Shown: positions 49,499-61,128 of the stretch, one piece after another | Position numbering within the stretch: position 1 is the first letter of the stretch | Layout: each line of letters begins with the position of its first letter | Assembly (NCBI GenBank): GCA_003162415.1 | Contig: PMOL01000009.1 | Span: 168,446-232,445, forward strand | Reading direction: 5' to 3' | From: Candidatus Dormiibacterota bacterium | Lineage (GTDB): Bacteria > Chloroflexota > Dormibacteria > Aeolococcales > Aeolococcaceae | Length of the DNA stretch: 64,000 bases | Position numbers and translations under genes: made by a program | The notes under the pieces: generated by a model | Told to the model about the DNA's origin: nothing | Database searches by the model: none | What the model saw: only the letters and a program-made list of their open reading frames with translations

Positions 49499-51532
<2,034 letters not shown>

Positions 51533-51693
51533 GGCTTCGGTCCTCGACGCATGGCCCGAGAGCGGGCCATGGCGCATTCGTGAGGACGGGGCAACGCGTG
51601 CTCGCAGTAACGAGGGCCTCCGGGGCAGCCCCGCGCGTGACGTGGCCGAGGGCCTTGACCCAGCGTACATCTGTTCGGTAGGATTCGTCGCCC

Positions 51694-53061
51694 ATGGCCA
51701 CCGAGTTGCAGCGCGCCGTCCACCGCCTCCACTACGTCTGCGCCGAGTGCGGGGCAGAGGCACCGAAGTGGCAGGGACGCTGCCCGGCGTGTGCCGCATG
51801 GAACAGCCTCAGCGAGGACGTCATGCGGCTGACCGGCCGCAAGCCCGGACCAGCAATCGCCGCCGCGACCACGACGCCGATGGAAGCGGTGATGGCCGCA
51901 CCGTCTCATGTCCTCCCCACGGGCTCGTTTGAAGTTGACCGCGTCCTGGGAGGGGGGATCGTTCCCGGCAGCGTCGTGCTGCTCGGTGGTGACCCTGGCA
52001 TTGGGAAGTCCACCATCGCGCTGCAGATGTCGCACAGCTGCGGCAACGTGGTGTCACCGGCGCTCTACTGCACTGGTGAGGAGTCGCTTGAGCAGCTTGC
52101 CCTGCGTGCTCGGCGGCTTTGCTGCACCGGTGCCAGGGTTCGCCTGCTCGTCGAATCGGACGTCGACACCGTGATCGCCACGATCGAGGCGGAGCGCCCG
52201 TCCCTCGTGATCGTCGATTCCGTTCAGACACTCCGCGATGCCGGGACGCCCGGACCGCCCGGAAGCGTCTCGCAGGTCCGCGCCGCGGTCGTCCGCATGA
52301 GCGAGGTCGCCAAGGCGACCGGCGTTCCGGTGCTCCTGGTCGGGCACGTCACCAAGGAAGGGGCGATTGCCGGTCCGCGCACCCTCGAGCACATGGTCGA
52401 CGTCGTCCTGTACCTCGAGGGCGAGCGCCTCGGTGAGCATCGGATGCTCCGCGGCATCAAGAACCGCTTCGGCGCGACCGGCGAAGTCGGCCTGCTCACC
52501 ATGGAGCGCGACGGGATGCGCGATCTCGCAGCCCCGAGCCGCGGCATGCTCGACGCGGCATCCCTCGGGGCCTCGGGCAGCGTGTTGACGATCACGTGCG
52601 ACGGGCTCCGGCCGATGGCGGTCGAGGTGCAGGCGCTCGCGGTCGCCTCGCCGTTCGAGTTCTCGAGGCGAACCGCTTCGGGCTTCGAGCTCAACCGCCT
52701 CCACCTCATGCTCGCGGTGCTCGCCAAGCGCGCCGGGATCTCCGTTTCCAAGCTGGACGTCTTCGTCAACGTGGCGGGCGGCCTCCGCCTCGCGGATCCT
52801 GGGACCGACCTCGCGGTGGCGCTCGCGATCGCCGGCACAGCGAGCAACCGGGCGGTGTCGCGCCACTGCGCGGTCATCGGAGAGCTGGGCCTCGGCGGCG
52901 AGGTGCGCAGGGTGACCCGGACCGAGGTGCGTCTCGCCGAGGCGGCGGCCGTCGGCATGGAGGCGGTGATCCTGCCCCACAGCTATCACGGCGCAGTTCC
53001 CGACGGTCTTCGCTGTCATCGAGTCTCCACCTTGATACAGGCGGTTGCACTGCTCGGGTGA
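51694..53061 (+). CDS. radA: DNA repair protein RadA (Sms)
   Basis: CxxC zinc motif YVCAECGAEAPKWQGRCPACAAW, Walker A GGDPGIGKST, KNRFGATGEVG, Lon-like C-terminus. Confidence 0.95.
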   Translation: MATELQRAVHRLHYVCAECGAEAPKWQGRCPACAAWNSLSEDVMRLTGRKPGPAIAAATTTPMEAVMAAPSHVLPTGSFEVDRVLGGGIVPGSVVLLGGDPGIGKSTIALQMSHSCGNVVSPALYCTGEESLEQLALRARRLCCTGARVRLLVESDVDTVIATIEAERPSLVIVDSVQTLRDAGTPGPPGSVSQVRAAVVRMSEVAKATGVPVLLVGHVTKEGAIAGPRTLEHMVDVVLYLEGERLGEHRMLRGIKNRFGATGEVGLLTMERDGMRDLAAPSRGMLDAASLGASGSVLTITCDGLRPMAVEVQALAVASPFEFSRRTASGFELNRLHLMLAVLAKRAGISVSKLDVFVNVAGGLRLADPGTDLAVALAIAGTASNRAVSRHCAVIGELGLGGEVRRVTRTEVRLAEAAAVGMEAVILPHSYHGAVPDGLRCHRVSTLIQAVALLG

Positions 53062-53114
53062 CCGTCGTGTCGCGCCGTCCTTCGGCGCGGAGATCGTGTG
53101 GTTCAATCGCTGAG

Positions 53115-54269
53115 ATGCACACGCATGCCGCCCGGACGATCCAGCGGGCGCGAAATGTCTCGCGAATCATCGGCGCCAGCGTCGGTTTCGTGTTCGGGGT
53201 GCTCTACGGCGTGTTCATCCTGTCCGGCACCCCCGGCGTGCTCAACAGCAGCACGACCGCGGCTGGAGCGGCACTCCTCGCCGCGGGTGCTGCGGGAGCC
53301 GCGTCACTTGCCCTCGCCGCCCCGCTGCTCAGCGTCGAACCCTACCTCTGGCTCGAGCGAACCCTCGACGAGGCCCCGGCAGGTCAGATCATCGGCGCCC
53401 TCATCGGCCTGATCGCCGCCCTGCTGATCTCGACGATGGTCGCCGTCCTCCTCAACCCGCTGCCCTTCGGGCTCGGGGTGATCCTGTCCCTCGGTCTTGC
53501 GACGGCGCTCGTCTACGTCGGCGTGCGGACCGGCAGTCACCGCCGCGATGCGCTCGGCGTCGTCTTCGGCCGTTCCGCTCCGGTGGACATCGACCAGGGA
53601 GGTCCCGGCCCGATCGACGGCCAGCCGGTCCTGGTCGACACGAGTGTCCTCATCGACGGTCGTATCGTCGACGTCGTGGCCGCCGGCTTCGTCCCCGGAC
53701 GGCTGCTGATCCCCGGCTTCGTGCTCGAGGAACTTCAGCGGGTCGCCGATTCCGCGGATCCGTTCCGCCGCCAGAAAGGGCGCCGCGGGCTCGGTGTCGT
53801 CGATGCGCTCCAGAAGGCGGATGACGTGGTCTGTGAGCTGGTCGACCTCGACTTCCCGGGCACGCCCGACGTCGACGCCCGCCTCGTCAAGCTCGCCCGG
53901 GCCCGGGGCGCTTCGCTAATGACCCAGGATTACAACCTCAACCGCCTCGCCCAGATCGAGGGGGTTCGCGTGCTCAACCTGAACGACCTCGCCAACGCGG
54001 TCAAGCCGATCGTCGGCGCGGGCGAGAGCATTGCCATCACGATCGTCAAAGAGGGCAAGGAGCCCCACCAGGGCGTCGGGTACTTCGAAGACGGCACCAT
54101 GGTGGTTGTGGAGAACGGACGCAGCCACGTTGATGAGACGGTCACGGTGACCGTGACCACGGTGCTTCAGACCACTGCCGGCCGGATGATCTTCGCGACC
54201 CTCGCCGACGACGATTCCGGCAAGCCTCGGGTGTTGCGGCCGGTTCGCGCCAAGGTCGCGCAGCGCTGA
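53115..54269 (+). CDS. PIN/TRAM domain membrane protein (YacL-like)
   Basis: N-terminal TM helices, PIN domain VLVDTSVLIDGRIVDVVAAGF, TRAM VVVENGRSHVDETVTVTVTTVLQTTAGRMIFA. Confidence 0.9.
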   Translation: MHTHAARTIQRARNVSRIIGASVGFVFGVLYGVFILSGTPGVLNSSTTAAGAALLAAGAAGAASLALAAPLLSVEPYLWLERTLDEAPAGQIIGALIGLIAALLISTMVAVLLNPLPFGLGVILSLGLATALVYVGVRTGSHRRDALGVVFGRSAPVDIDQGGPGPIDGQPVLVDTSVLIDGRIVDVVAAGFVPGRLLIPGFVLEELQRVADSADPFRRQKGRRGLGVVDALQKADDVVCELVDLDFPGTPDVDARLVKLARARGASLMTQDYNLNRLAQIEGVRVLNLNDLANAVKPIVGAGESIAITIVKEGKEPHQGVGYFEDGTMVVVENGRSHVDETVTVTVTTVLQTTAGRMIFATLADDDSGKPRVLRPVRAKVAQR

Positions 54270-54937
54270 GCAGCGCCCTCATCGTCCCCGCCTTCGGACT
54301 CGGCGTGAGGGCGGGAGAGGACAAGCTCTGGGTATCCGTCTCGGGGCGGCCGGTTCTTGCCATCACCCTGGAGTCGATCGCCGCGGCGAGCTGCTTCGAC
54401 CTCATCGCCATCGCTGCCCCGGCCGGTCGCTGGGAGGCGATCCGGGCCATCGCGGCCGAGGGTCGGCTGCCCAGCGTCGTGCTTCTCGAAGGTGGTGAGC
54501 GGCGCCAGGACACCGTCGCCGCGGCGATCGACCGCTGCGCTGGTCACGACTGGATCACCGTCCATGACGCTGCCCGACCGCTCACGCCGCCCGAGGTCTT
54601 CCGGGCGGTGCTCGACACAGCGCAGGCTGATGGAGCCGCCATCGCCGGCGTACCCTGCGTGGACACTGTGAAGCAGGTGCAGCACGGCCAGGTCGCGGCC
54701 ACCCTCGACCGCTCCTCGATCATCGCGGCGCAGACGCCCCAATCCTTCAGCGCCGGCATCCTGCGCCGGGCGCATCTCAACGCAGCGACCCAGGGGATCA
54801 GCGCCGGCGACGACGCGGCGCTCGTCGAGGCGATCGGCGTCCCGGTCACGGTGGTTCCCGGCGATCCACGCAACTTCAAAATCACATTCCCGCAGGACCT
54901 CGTCCTGCTTCGCTGCTTACTCGAGGAGGTCCGATGA
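54266..54937 (+). CDS. ispD: 2-C-methyl-D-erythritol 4-phosphate cytidylyltransferase; start uncertain (CTG 54266, or GTG 54305 which would lose part of the signature)
   Basis: SSALIVPAFGLGVRAGEDKLW nucleotide-binding region, DWITVHDAARPLTPPEVF, QTPQSF; followed by ispF with ATGA overlap. Confidence 0.82.
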   Translation: MSSALIVPAFGLGVRAGEDKLWVSVSGRPVLAITLESIAAASCFDLIAIAAPAGRWEAIRAIAAEGRLPSVVLLEGGERRQDTVAAAIDRCAGHDWITVHDAARPLTPPEVFRAVLDTAQADGAAIAGVPCVDTVKQVQHGQVAATLDRSSIIAAQTPQSFSAGILRRAHLNAATQGISAGDDAALVEAIGVPVTVVPGDPRNFKITFPQDLVLLRCLLEEVR

Positions 54938-55413
54938 CCCCGCGAATCGGCCACGGCATCGACGCGCACCGCTTCATCCCGGGGCGGCCGCTGATGCTCG
55001 GTGGCGTCCTGATTCCTTACGGCCGCGGCCTGCTTGGCCACTCCGACGGCGACGCTGTGGTGCACGCGCTCGTCGACGCCATCCTCGGCGCCTCCGGGCT
55101 CGGCGACATGGGCAAGCACTTTCCGTCCGGCGACCCGCGCTGGAAGGACACCTCGGGCTGCGAGTTCCTGAAGATCGTCGCCGAAAAGCTCCACGAGGAG
55201 GGCTGGGTGATCGCGAGTGCCCACGTCATCGCAATCGCCGAGGAGCCGCGGCTGGCCGCGCATCTCGGGCCGATGTCCGAGGCGATGTCGAAGGCGCTGG
55301 ATCTCGAGCCCGGGACGATCGCGGTCGGCGCGACCACCACCGACGGCATGGGCTTCTCGGGCAGGAGCGAGGGGATCGCCGCGTCGGCGACGGTGCTGCT
55401 GGAACGGCGGTGA
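54934..55413 (+). CDS. ispF: 2-C-methyl-D-erythritol 2,4-cyclodiphosphate synthase
   Basis: RIGHGIDAHRF, LMLGGVLIPYGRGLLGHSDGDAVVHALVDAILGA, TTTDGMGFSGRSEGIAASA. Confidence 0.96.
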   Translation: MTPRIGHGIDAHRFIPGRPLMLGGVLIPYGRGLLGHSDGDAVVHALVDAILGASGLGDMGKHFPSGDPRWKDTSGCEFLKIVAEKLHEEGWVIASAHVIAIAEEPRLAAHLGPMSEAMSKALDLEPGTIAVGATTTDGMGFSGRSEGIAASATVLLERR

Positions 55414-56849
55414 CGCTGCAGCTGCACGACACGATGAGCCGTGAGCTCGTCGTCGTGGAGCCGATCGAACCAGGCCACGTCCGCATGTACACGTGCGGCC
55501 CCACGGTCTGGAACCGGGTACACATCGGGAATTTCCGCACCTTCATCTTCGAGGACGTCCTGCGCCGCTGGCTCGAGCGGAGGTTCAGGGTGGTGACGCA
55601 CGTGATGAACCTCACCGATGTCGACGACCGGATCATCAAGAACGCGGTTGAGCACGGGCATTCGCTCGATGAGGAGACGGCGCCGTGGATCGCCGCGTTC
55701 GAAGACGACCGCGTCACGCTGGGGATCCGGCGGGCGGATCACTACCCGCGCGCGACCGAGTACATCGAGCAGATGGTCGACCTGATCGAACGCCTCGAGC
55801 AAGCCGGAGCGGCATACCAGACCGATGGCAGCTACTACTTCCACATCGCTGCGTTCCCGGAGTACGGCAAGCTCAGCGGCGCGCGCGCGGAAGGCCTCGT
55901 GTCCGGCGCCAGCGGGCGGATCGACGCCGACGATTACACCAAGGAGGATGTCCGCGACTTCGCGCTCTGGAAGGCCGTCGGACCCGACGAGATCGGCTGG
56001 GACACGCGTATCGGCAGGGGTCACCCGGGCTGGCACATCGAGTGCTCGGCGATGAGCATGACGCTGCTCGGCGAGAGCTTCGACATCCATTGCGGCGGCG
56101 TCGACAACATCTTTCCGCACCACGAGAACGAGATCGCCCAGTCCGAAGCCGCAACCGGCAAGCGGTTCGTGCGCATCTGGTGCCACAGCCAGCACCTGCG
56201 TGTCAGCGGCGAGAAGATGGCCAAGCGCGTCGGCAACTTCGCCACCGTGCCCGACGTCCTCGAGGAGGGGGCGAGCCCCGCGGCGCTCCGCTATCTGCTC
56301 GCGGCGCGGACTCACTATCGCAAGCCGCTCGATTATTCCGACGACCTGCTTGCCGACAGCACCATCGCGGTGCAGCGACTGGTCGACTTTCAGACCCGCG
56401 TCGACGGACTCCACACCGCCGAGGAAGACGGCAACCCGCGCGACGAAGCCGTCCTCGCGTCGGTGCGCGGGATGCGCATCGGGTTCGACGAAGCGATGGA
56501 CGACGACCTCAACCTCCCCGAGGCGATGGGCATCGTGTTCTCGGGGCTGCGTGACGTCAACCGCGTGCTCGACAGTGGAGCAGTCAGCGCGGAGACCCAG
56601 CGCACGCTGCAGCATCTCCTCACCGACATCGACGACGTGCTCGGCGTGCTCGCCCTGGTCGCCCGCGATCGTCAGGCTGCTCCCGATGCGGAGGAGCAGC
56701 GGTGGCTCGACGAACGCGCCGCCGCACGCGTGGCTCGCGACTTCGCGCAGTCCGACCATCTCCGCGTGCAGCTCGCCGGTCGCGGGATCGAGGTCGAGGA
56801 CACGCCTCAGGGGCAGCGCTGGAAGCGGACCTCGCCGCACCGCGGCTGA
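55410..56849 (+). CDS. cysS: cysteinyl-tRNA synthetase
   Basis: MYTCGPTVWNRVHIGNFRTFIFEDVLRRWL, GWHIECSAMS, DIHCGGVDNIFPHHENEIAQSEA, KMAKRVGN. Confidence 0.96.
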   Translation: MTLQLHDTMSRELVVVEPIEPGHVRMYTCGPTVWNRVHIGNFRTFIFEDVLRRWLERRFRVVTHVMNLTDVDDRIIKNAVEHGHSLDEETAPWIAAFEDDRVTLGIRRADHYPRATEYIEQMVDLIERLEQAGAAYQTDGSYYFHIAAFPEYGKLSGARAEGLVSGASGRIDADDYTKEDVRDFALWKAVGPDEIGWDTRIGRGHPGWHIECSAMSMTLLGESFDIHCGGVDNIFPHHENEIAQSEAATGKRFVRIWCHSQHLRVSGEKMAKRVGNFATVPDVLEEGASPAALRYLLAARTHYRKPLDYSDDLLADSTIAVQRLVDFQTRVDGLHTAEEDGNPRDEAVLASVRGMRIGFDEAMDDDLNLPEAMGIVFSGLRDVNRVLDSGAVSAETQRTLQHLLTDIDDVLGVLALVARDRQAAPDAEEQRWLDERAAARVARDFAQSDHLRVQLAGRGIEVEDTPQGQRWKRTSPHRG

Positions 56850-56853
56850 CGCG

Positions 56854-57588
56854 GTGGACATCCTCTACGGGCGCAACCCCGTGCTCGAGGCCCTGCGAGC
56901 GGGACGCCCCGCACGCAAGATCGTCATCGCCGCGGCCATCCGCCCGGAGGCGCGGCTCACCGAGATCCTCGAACACGCGGAAGCGCGGGAGATCCTTGTG
57001 GAGGAGGTGTCCCGCCAGCGCCTCGACGACATCGCCCACACCGAGCATCACCAGGGCGTCGCCGGATATTTCCACGCGCGCGCCGCTCTCGACCTGTACG
57101 ACCTGCTCGACCAGTCACGCCCGCCGGCGCTGCTCGTGGTCCTCGACGGCATCCAGGATCCGCAGAACGTCGGCGCCATCGCGCGCAGCGCGGAGGCATG
57201 CGGCGCCGATGGCATCGTGGTGCCGCGCCACCATGCGGCGCCGCTGACCGCCGCGGCGGTCAAGGCATCGGCCGGAGCCACCGAGCACCTGCCGATGGTC
57301 ACCGTGCCCAACCTCGCGCAGGCGCTCGAGGTGATCGGCGCGGCCGGGATGTGGCGGGTCGGCCTCGACGCCGATGCGCGGGATCGGTACGACACGGTCG
57401 ATCTCTCGGGGCCCACAGCGATCGTTGTCGGAGCTGAGGGAGCCGGCATGCGCCGCCTCACCCGCGAGCACTGCGACGTGCTCGTGTCGATACCCATGAT
57501 GGGCCACGTCGAGTCGCTCAACGCCGGAGCGGCGGCCGCGGTCCTGCTCTTCGAGGCGCAACGGCAGCGCGGCTTCGCTCCGCGCTGA
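56854..57588 (+). CDS. rlmB: 23S rRNA (guanosine-2'-O)-methyltransferase RlmB / TrmH-like SpoU family
   Basis: YGRNPVLEALRAGRPARKI, LDGIQDPQNVGAIARSAEACGADGIV, GAEGAGMRRL, IPMMGHVESLNAGAAAAVLLFEAQRQR. Confidence 0.93.
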   Translation: MDILYGRNPVLEALRAGRPARKIVIAAAIRPEARLTEILEHAEAREILVEEVSRQRLDDIAHTEHHQGVAGYFHARAALDLYDLLDQSRPPALLVVLDGIQDPQNVGAIARSAEACGADGIVVPRHHAAPLTAAAVKASAGATEHLPMVTVPNLAQALEVIGAAGMWRVGLDADARDRYDTVDLSGPTAIVVGAEGAGMRRLTREHCDVLVSIPMMGHVESLNAGAAAAVLLFEAQRQRGFAPR

Positions 57589-57604
57589 GACGAGCCGTCA
57601 CTCC

Positions 57605-58138
57605 ATGCAAGCGCTGATCGTCGACGGCTACAACATCATTCACGCATGGCCGTCGCTGTATGCGACGCTTCGCGACCGCGGTCTCGAGGACGCACGTCGC
57701 CAGCTGGTGAATGCGCTTGGGGAGTATGCGGCGCAGACCGGTGTCGCAGTGACCGTCGTCTTCGATGCGCACGCTCGTCCGGGCGCCATCCCGTCGACGG
57801 AGAAGCTCGACGGGGTCACGGTGATCTTCGGTTCCAAACGGTCGACCGCGGACCATGTCATCGAACGCGCTGCGTACAAGGCTTCACAGCGCGGCGAGGG
57901 CGCCGATGTCGTGGTCGCGACCGACGACCGTCTCGAACGCGACGTCGTCGGTGCGATGGGTGTCGCGACCATGGGGGCACGAGCTCTCGAGGCAGAGGTC
58001 GCCCGGGTCGCGGGCACCGTCAATGTCGAGACCCGCCGGATGCGAGACGACAGCAAACGCAGCAGCCGGCTCGAGGACGGCCTCGACCCCGAGATCCGGC
58101 GCCGGCTCGAACGCCTACGGCGCGGCGAGGATCGCTAG
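57605..58138 (+). CDS. NYN domain protein, YacP/Rae1-like
   Basis: ALIVDGYNIIHAWPSLYATLRDRGLEDARRQLVNALGEYAAQTGVAVTVVFDAHARPG. Confidence 0.88.
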   Translation: MQALIVDGYNIIHAWPSLYATLRDRGLEDARRQLVNALGEYAAQTGVAVTVVFDAHARPGAIPSTEKLDGVTVIFGSKRSTADHVIERAAYKASQRGEGADVVVATDDRLERDVVGAMGVATMGARALEAEVARVAGTVNVETRRMRDDSKRSSRLEDGLDPEIRRRLERLRRGEDR

Positions 58139-58150
58139 GCTAGCCGGACC

Positions 58151-59539
58151 ATGCTGGACTCGCCATCGCTGCGGGCCGGCAGCGTGCGCTACGCGGGAGC
58201 GACCGCGAGCGCGGTTGGCATTCAGGCACCGACCGCGGGTGTCACCTTTCTTCCGGCGCTCATGGCGGCGATCGTCGGTGAGGCCGGCCCGCTCGCCTTT
58301 CTGCTGGCGCTGCTCGCGATGCTCCTCGTGTCGTATGCGTTCATCGTGCTGGCCGCCGATTTCGCGTCAGCCGGATCGGTGTTCGCCTTCAACGGCAGAG
58401 CGCTCGGCTACGGGTACGGGTTCATCTCCGCATGGATGCTGCTCGGCGTGTACATCGCGTACTCGTCGTCGATCTACGCGAGCAACGCGAATTTCCTGGA
58501 GAGCCTGGCGATGTCGGCGCACGTGGCGATCGCATGGCCGGGTTTCGCTCTCATCTTCTGGGCACTCGCACTCGTGCTTGCATATCGCCGGATCTGGCTG
58601 TCCACCATGCTCATCTTCGGTCTCGAGGGCGTCGCGATCGTGCTCGTACTGGTCGTCGCCGTCGCGGTGCTGCTCAACGGAGGATCGGGCGCTCACGCCG
58701 TGTCGGCCGCGCCCTTCACGCTCAACGGACTGCCGATCGCGACCCTCGGTCTCGGAGTCATCTTCGCCTTCACGGGATTCTCCGGCTTCGAGGTGTCGGC
58801 GACGCTCGGCGAGGAGACATCGCGACCGCGGCGCGTAATCCCGGTGTCGATGATCGCCGCGCTGCTAGTCTCCGGCGGCATCTACGTGGTCATGTCGTGG
58901 GTGGAGACCATCGCGTACCCGAGCGCCGCAGCACTTGCGAGTCAGTCGGTGCCGCTGGTCGACATCGCCGGCCGGTACGTGAGCCCGGCGATGGGCACGA
59001 TCATCAACATCGCTGCGTTGATCAGCGGCATCGGCGCGCAGCTCGCCACCGTCAATGGCGCGAACCGTCTGCTCTATGCACTGGCGCGCGACGGTTTCGG
59101 GCCGCGCTGGTTGTCGGCGGTGAACCGGCGCGAGCGGTCGCCGGTGGGCGCGCTCGCGGTTGTCGGTGTTGTGAGCCTCTTCGCGGTCGTGCCGTTCATG
59201 CTCAACGGGACGACGCCCATCGATGCGTTCTTCTACCTGGCCACGTATGGCGCCGACCTGATCATCATCGCGTACCTCCTCACCTCGATCGCGGCCCTGG
59301 CCTGGTCGATACGGCGGGGGCAGGCGGGCGCGGTGCGTGTCGCCGGGTTGCTGGCGGCGATCGTGGTCATGGCGTACATCATCAAGGGCACGGTGTCTCC
59401 GATGCCCGCGCCACCCTTCGATCTCTGCATCTACGCTGCGGGGATCACCATCACGGTGGGCATGACGCTGCTGCTGATTCCTCGACTTCGCGCGAACCTG
59501 TCTCGGTCGACGCTCTTCGCCGCTGCTCCCGCAGACTGA
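58151..59539 (+). CDS. APC superfamily amino acid permease
   Basis: Multi-pass hydrophobic ORF; FTGFSGFEVSATLGEETSRPRRVIPVSMI typical of APC permeases. Confidence 0.88.
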   Translation: MLDSPSLRAGSVRYAGATASAVGIQAPTAGVTFLPALMAAIVGEAGPLAFLLALLAMLLVSYAFIVLAADFASAGSVFAFNGRALGYGYGFISAWMLLGVYIAYSSSIYASNANFLESLAMSAHVAIAWPGFALIFWALALVLAYRRIWLSTMLIFGLEGVAIVLVLVVAVAVLLNGGSGAHAVSAAPFTLNGLPIATLGLGVIFAFTGFSGFEVSATLGEETSRPRRVIPVSMIAALLVSGGIYVVMSWVETIAYPSAAALASQSVPLVDIAGRYVSPAMGTIINIAALISGIGAQLATVNGANRLLYALARDGFGPRWLSAVNRRERSPVGALAVVGVVSLFAVVPFMLNGTTPIDAFFYLATYGADLIIIAYLLTSIAALAWSIRRGQAGAVRVAGLLAAIVVMAYIIKGTVSPMPAPPFDLCIYAAGITITVGMTLLLIPRLRANLSRSTLFAAAPAD

Positions 59540-59547
59540 TCCTGACG

Positions 59548-61128
59548 ATGCCAGGCGCACCGACGATTCTCATGCCGCTCAGCGAGCAACTCGCGGCTGT
59601 CGCCGTCGCGTATCGCGATCAGGAGTGCCTTGTCCTGCCCGACGCGACGCTCAGCTTCGGTGAGGTCGATCGGCTCGCGAACGCGACTGCCAACGCACTG
59701 CTCGAGCATGGGATACGCGAGGGGAGCGTGGTCATGACGCTCTGCCACAACAGCGCGGCGCTTGTGGCCACGTGGTTCGCGTGCATGAAGATCGGAGCAG
59801 TCTTCGCGCCGCTCAACGCATCCCTGAGCGGCGACCCACTCGAGCACGTGGTCTTCCGTGCGGGCGGCCAAGTGCTCGTCTGCGACGGGACGCTCGCGGG
59901 TCTCGCGCGGACCGCGCTGCGCGCCATCCCGAATCCACCGCTCACCTTCGTCACCGGCACTCGGGTGCCATCCGGGTTCGCGAGCTTCGACCAGGCCGTC
60001 GACGCCGCGAGTACCAAGCCTCCGCCACCACCCGCGCTCGACCCCGCCGCGCCGGCCCGGCTGATGTTCACCTCGGGGACGACCGGCGAGTCCAAGGGCG
60101 TCGTCTGGAGCCGCAACGCCGAGACGCTGCACGCGGTCTGCTACGGCGACGAGCTGGTGCGCATCGATCGCGGCGAGACCGTCTACACGTGCCTCCCGCT
60201 GTTCCACGTCACCGCCCAGGGCACGCTGCTCGGAACCATGCTGGGCGGTGGACGCACCGTGGTCGACCGGCGTTTCGAGCCCCTGCGCTTCTGGGCGCGG
60301 AACCGATCGGTGGGCGCGGTCTTCTTTCCTTACGTGGGAACCATCATCAGCACGCTCATGTCCCGCGCTCCGCGGCGCAATGACGCGGACAACCCGGTCA
60401 TGCGGGCGATGGGGAGCGCGACGCCGGCCGGCCTGTGGGAGGCATTCGAGCGCCGTTTCGGCGTGACCCTCGAGGACGTCTGGGGTCAAACCGAGACCGC
60501 GTCGTGCTGGACCCACGCAGGCCCTGGCGGCCCCGTGCCCGGAACCGTCGGCCTCCCATGCGAACGCTTCGAGGCCCGGATCCTGGGCGCAAGCGGCGTG
60601 GAGGCGGCAACCGGACAGCCCGGCGAATTGTGCATCCGGCCCTTCGAGCCGCATGTCATCTTCGAGGGGTACGCTGAGACCGGCATCAGTGCATCGGACG
60701 TGACCGGCGACGGCTGGTACCGGACCGGCGACCTGCTGTCGCGGCGTGAGGACGGTGTCCTCAGCTTCCACGGCCGCCTTCGCGAGGCAATCCGGCGGCG
60801 TGGCGAGACGATCGCTCCGGCGGAGATCGAGGCGGTCGCGCTCCAGCATCCGGCGGTTCGCGAAGCCGCTGCCATCGGCGTGCCTGCCGATGACGGTGTC
60901 GAGGATGAGATCCTGCTCTGTGTGGTCCTCGTCGAACCCTCGTCATCGACGCCGGCAGACGTGCACGCCCATCTCTCCGGCAGGCTGCCGAGATTCATGG
61001 TCCCGCGCTTCATCCGGATCGAGGACGAGCTTCCGAAGACTGCGACAACCCGCGTCCGCCGGGCCGCGTTGCGCGAAGCCGGTCGAACCGGTGCCTGGGA
61101 CTCGAGGGCGCGGCGCCACCATGGCTGA
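59548..61128 (+). CDS. AMP-dependent acyl-CoA synthetase / ligase
   Basis: RLMFTSGTTGESKGVVWS, VWGQTETASCW, GWYRTGDLLSRREDGVLSFHGRLREAIRRRGETIAPAEIE. Confidence 0.92.
   Translation: MPGAPTILMPLSEQLAAVAVAYRDQECLVLPDATLSFGEVDRLANATANALLEHGIREGSVVMTLCHNSAALVATWFACMKIGAVFAPLNASLSGDPLEHVVFRAGGQVLVCDGTLAGLARTALRAIPNPPLTFVTGTRVPSGFASFDQAVDAASTKPPPPPALDPAAPARLMFTSGTTGESKGVVWSRNAETLHAVCYGDELVRIDRGETVYTCLPLFHVTAQGTLLGTMLGGGRTVVDRRFEPLRFWARNRSVGAVFFPYVGTIISTLMSRAPRRNDADNPVMRAMGSATPAGLWEAFERRFGVTLEDVWGQTETASCWTHAGPGGPVPGTVGLPCERFEARILGASGVEAATGQPGELCIRPFEPHVIFEGYAETGISASDVTGDGWYRTGDLLSRREDGVLSFHGRLREAIRRRGETIAPAEIEAVALQHPAVREAAAIGVPADDGVEDEILLCVVLVEPSSSTPADVHAHLSGRLPRFMVPRFIRIEDELPKTATTRVRRAALREAGRTGAWDSRARRHHG

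Noticed and set aside
51550-51571. Hairpin CATGGCCCG-AGAG-CGGGCCATG downstream of uvrB
   Set aside because: Strong stem but no following T-run on the plus strand; not called as a terminator with confidence.
55017-56861. 614-aa minus-strand ORF
   Set aside because: Antisense to ispF and cysS, both with clear signatures on the plus strand.
58432-59547. N-terminal 372 codons of the 898-aa ORF 58432..61128
   Set aside because: Out-of-frame overlap with the APC permease; the AMP-ligase begins at ATG 59548.
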